The notes beneath the pieces are model-generated. The model was not told the DNA's origin and made no database searches. It worked only from the letters and a program-made list of their open reading frames with translations. The position numbers and the translations under genes are program-made. Positions 62,225 through 64,000 of a stretch of 64,000 nt of DNA are shown piece after piece. How positions within the stretch are numbered: the stretch's first letter is position 1; every line of letters starts with the position of its first letter. This DNA is from Clostridium sp. AF37-5 (GTDB lineage: Bacteria; Bacillota; Clostridia; Lachnospirales; Lachnospiraceae). Location of the stretch: assembly GCF_003477605.1 (NCBI RefSeq), contig NZ_QUDR01000003.1, positions 124,001-188,000 of the forward strand, read 5' to 3'.

Positions 62225-63121
62225 TTAAGTCTCATTTTTCATTATCTTATAATATTTTTCGTACTGCTCTCGCAATATCTCACCTGTTGTCCACGGCTTG
62301 CGTTTCCCGACATAATGAATAATCGCCGGATCATCCCTTTGAAGATCTGCATACAATGTTTGGCTGTGAATATTGCCGCTTTGCAAATGTCCTGCCACAA
62401 ATGTGGTATAATTCCAGCGAAAATCCAATGGCAGCACCTTGCCATCAAACAGCATATTAAGGACATCTTGATCGCTAAACATATATTTGTGCCCCGTTAG
62501 CAATTCATAAACCTGCGACATCGTAATATGCTGCCTGGCTTTTTGCAGATTCAGAAGCAATACCCCTGAATTAAAATAATCCTCTGCATATTGCATCTTC
62601 AAACCGTCACTTCGATAATTATCCACATTATATGGCATACCATCTAAAAAAATGGCACGGCGCGTCTGTGACAAAACACGAAGATCTTCTGCCCGAACAG
62701 CCGCCACTTCCTTTTCACCAAGATGCGTATCGTAGAGTTTGCTTACATCCTCCAAAAAAATCATGTCGCAATCAAAATACAACATTTTTTCATAATTTGT
62801 GAACATCTCATCAAACAGATACAAGCGGTAATTGATAGCTGCTGTGTAATACGCATTTGCCGTTTCCGGAAAAAACTTTTTTCTTTCTCTCATATTAATA
62901 AAACGGATGCTGACTCCCGGCTCGTCTTTTCCCAGTGCATAGATTTGTTCTTGTGCCTCCCCGGGAATGTCATCTTGTAAAATAAGGATGTCATAATTTC
63001 GTGTCTTGTCCCGACTATACAAGAGAGAATACAACGATGTACAAAGTGGTTTTGCATACTTCTCATCGCTGACAAAGCATATATTAACTGAAGTTTCAAA
63101 TGCTTTTTGAAGTTTTTTCAT
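62225..63121 (-). CDS. Glycosyltransferase family 8 protein
   Basis: The 298-residue enzyme is a retaining GT8-type glycosyltransferase: NICFVSDEKYAKPLCTSLYSLL at the start, the metal-binding DxD in LYFDCDMIFLEDVSKLY (Asp117, Asp119), FNSGVLLLNL, and IIHYVGKRKPW. Donor and acceptor are unknown; no membrane segment is seen. A TATAAT at 63148-63153 may be its -10. It ends 23 bases before the surface-protein start, so the two are probably one transcript, and the Thr-rich repeats of that protein are a possible acceptor. Confidence 0.87.
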   Translation of the reverse strand: MKKLQKAFETSVNICFVSDEKYAKPLCTSLYSLLYSRDKTRNYDILILQDDIPGEAQEQIYALGKDEPGVSIRFINMRERKKFFPETANAYYTAAINYRLYLFDEMFTNYEKMLYFDCDMIFLEDVSKLYDTHLGEKEVAAVRAEDLRVLSQTRRAIFLDGMPYNVDNYRSDGLKMQYAEDYFNSGVLLLNLQKARQHITMSQVYELLTGHKYMFSDQDVLNMLFDGKVLPLDFRWNYTTFVAGHLQSGNIHSQTLYADLQRDDPAIIHYVGKRKPWTTGEILREQYEKYYKIMKNET

Positions 63122-63168
63122 TTTTATCCCTTTCTTTGGTGTTAAATATTATAACAATATAAAGTTTA

Positions 63169-64000
63169 TCATATAAAATAGTTAAAAAGCAAGTGATTAC
63201 TAGACAAAGCCTCCCGCAAAGGTGGATTTTTTTTCATTCTCGTAATCTCAACAAGTCCAAGTTTTGTAATGTCCACAAGTACGGTTTTTACTTTATCTTC
63301 CGAAAGTTTCATACGGAGAAGCTGCATCAGTTCTTCCACATGTTCTTGTTCTTTCATATCAATAAAGTCAATCAATATAATCCCCGATAGATTTCGGAGA
63401 CGAATCTGGCGCGCAGCCTCAATGGCAGCTTCACAGTTAATCTTGTAAAATGTCGTCTCTTTCGCTCTCTTGCCATCAATCGCTTTACCAGTATTTACAT
63501 CAATGACCGTCAATGCCTCTGTTGGCTCAATCACAAGGTTGCCACCACTCTTTAACCAAACTTTTTTTTCGCAGGCTTTCTCTAATTTAGTTGAAATGCC
63601 GAGTAATTTATCCAGTGAATAACTATCATCCGAATATAATTCCACCTTATCCCCATAAATCGGATGCAGTTCTTCATAAACCGATTGTAAATCCGTGACA
63701 ATCCTCTCAAAATTTGAAAGTTCCAAACTTCGGATATATTTTAAATAAAATGACGCCTCACGATACAAACAGCTAAATCTTGTTTTATACTCACTGTAAT
63801 CCATTAACTCATGCATTTGTTTCAGAAGTCCGGTGCACTCTTTTCTGATTTCTTCTTCACTCGCTGCCTTAGCACTCGTGCGAAGAATCACACCATAGGG
63901 ATCCTCACAAAAATCTTCTAAGATTTTATAAAGTTCTTTCTTTTTTTCTTCCTCTGTAATTTTTTTTGAAACACCTTTTGTTTTTGATTTTGTGGAAACA
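63169..64000 (-). CDS. rng: Ribonuclease G/E family protein, C-terminal part (partial)
   Basis: The frame is open to the right window edge, so the N-terminus with the S1 domain lies outside. The visible 277 residues hold the RNase E/G catalytic core: PYGVILRTSA, LKSGGNLVIEPTEALTVIDVNTGKAI (catalytic Asp), LSGIILIDFIDMKEQEH and ITKLGLVEITRMKK. It ends soon after that motif and lacks the C-terminal extension of E. coli RNase G, as in other Clostridia. In related genomes rng is directly followed by rplU; here two extra genes intervene. Confidence 0.93.
   Translation of the reverse strand, partial: VSTKSKTKGVSKKITEEEKKKELYKILEDFCEDPYGVILRTSAKAASEEEIRKECTGLLKQMHELMDYSEYKTRFSCLYREASFYLKYIRSLELSNFERIVTDLQSVYEELHPIYGDKVELYSDDSYSLDKLLGISTKLEKACEKKVWLKSGGNLVIEPTEALTVIDVNTGKAIDGKRAKETTFYKINCEAAIEAARQIRLRNLSGIILIDFIDMKEQEHVEELMQLLRMKLSEDKVKTVLVDITKLGLVEITRMKKNPPLREALSSNHLLFNYFI

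Overview
The window is chromosomal DNA of a low-GC Gram-positive anaerobe, most probably a member of the Lachnospiraceae (class Clostridia). The reasons are the Bacillota-type housekeeping clusters, the N-terminally extended ribosomal protein L27 next to its processing protease Prp, MinE together with DivIVA, a DUF5688 protein, a BspA-like surface protein with Thr/Pro repeats, and consistent AGGAGG-type ribosome binding sites. The species cannot be named from the sequence. No CRISPR array, insertion sequence, prophage or rRNA was seen, and no gene-free stretch exceeds 300 bases.

Region 1 (1-8.3 kb, + strand) holds the end of smc, ftsY, a threonine ammonia-lyase, hisZ-hisG-hisD, rplS with its own promoter and terminator, a signal peptidase I lacking the usual catalytic lysine, rbgA and a CYTH protein. 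Region 2 (8.3-15.4 kb) has NADP-type glutamate dehydrogenase, a DUF5688 protein, tRNA-Arg(CCG), hslO, an unrecognised lipoprotein-sized membrane-anchored protein, an RluF-like pseudouridine synthase and ligA. Region 3 (15.4-22.8 kb) has a SpoVB-like flippase, a large unknown membrane protein, a cysteine desulfurase, a PHP histidinol phosphatase and RqcH. Region 4 (22.9-28.4 kb) is yicC-remA-gmk-lepB-rpoZ, then a YneA-like LysM protein under two LexA-type boxes, then a secreted amidase.

Region 5 (28.4-36.1 kb, - strand) contains an Xer-type recombinase, a BlaI-type repressor with an operator-like palindrome, and a division and cell-envelope cluster read in the order HlyD-like adaptor, yggS, sepF, ylmH, divIVA, lspA, rluD. 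Region 6 (36.2-45.8 kb, - strand) is the radC-mreBCD-PBP2-minCDE-rodA-mgsA cluster, covering cell elongation and division-site placement. Region 7 (45.9-54.3 kb) has an SH3 protein followed by mutS-mutL-miaA and a methionine gamma-lyase-like gene, divergent from lexA.

Region 8 (54.3-64 kb, - strand) is the ribosome-assembly cluster: partial rng, then an inserted GT8 glycosyltransferase and 1102-residue secreted protein, then rplU-prp-rpmA-obg-yhbY-(nadD-yqeK fusion)-rsfS. A GC-rich palindromic repeat sits between obg and yhbY. Most of the window is core genome. The less ordinary items are the Lys-to-Arg signal peptidase, the SOS circuit shared by lexA and the yneA-like gene, the palindromic element, the large insertion in PBP2, and genes inserted into otherwise conserved gene orders.
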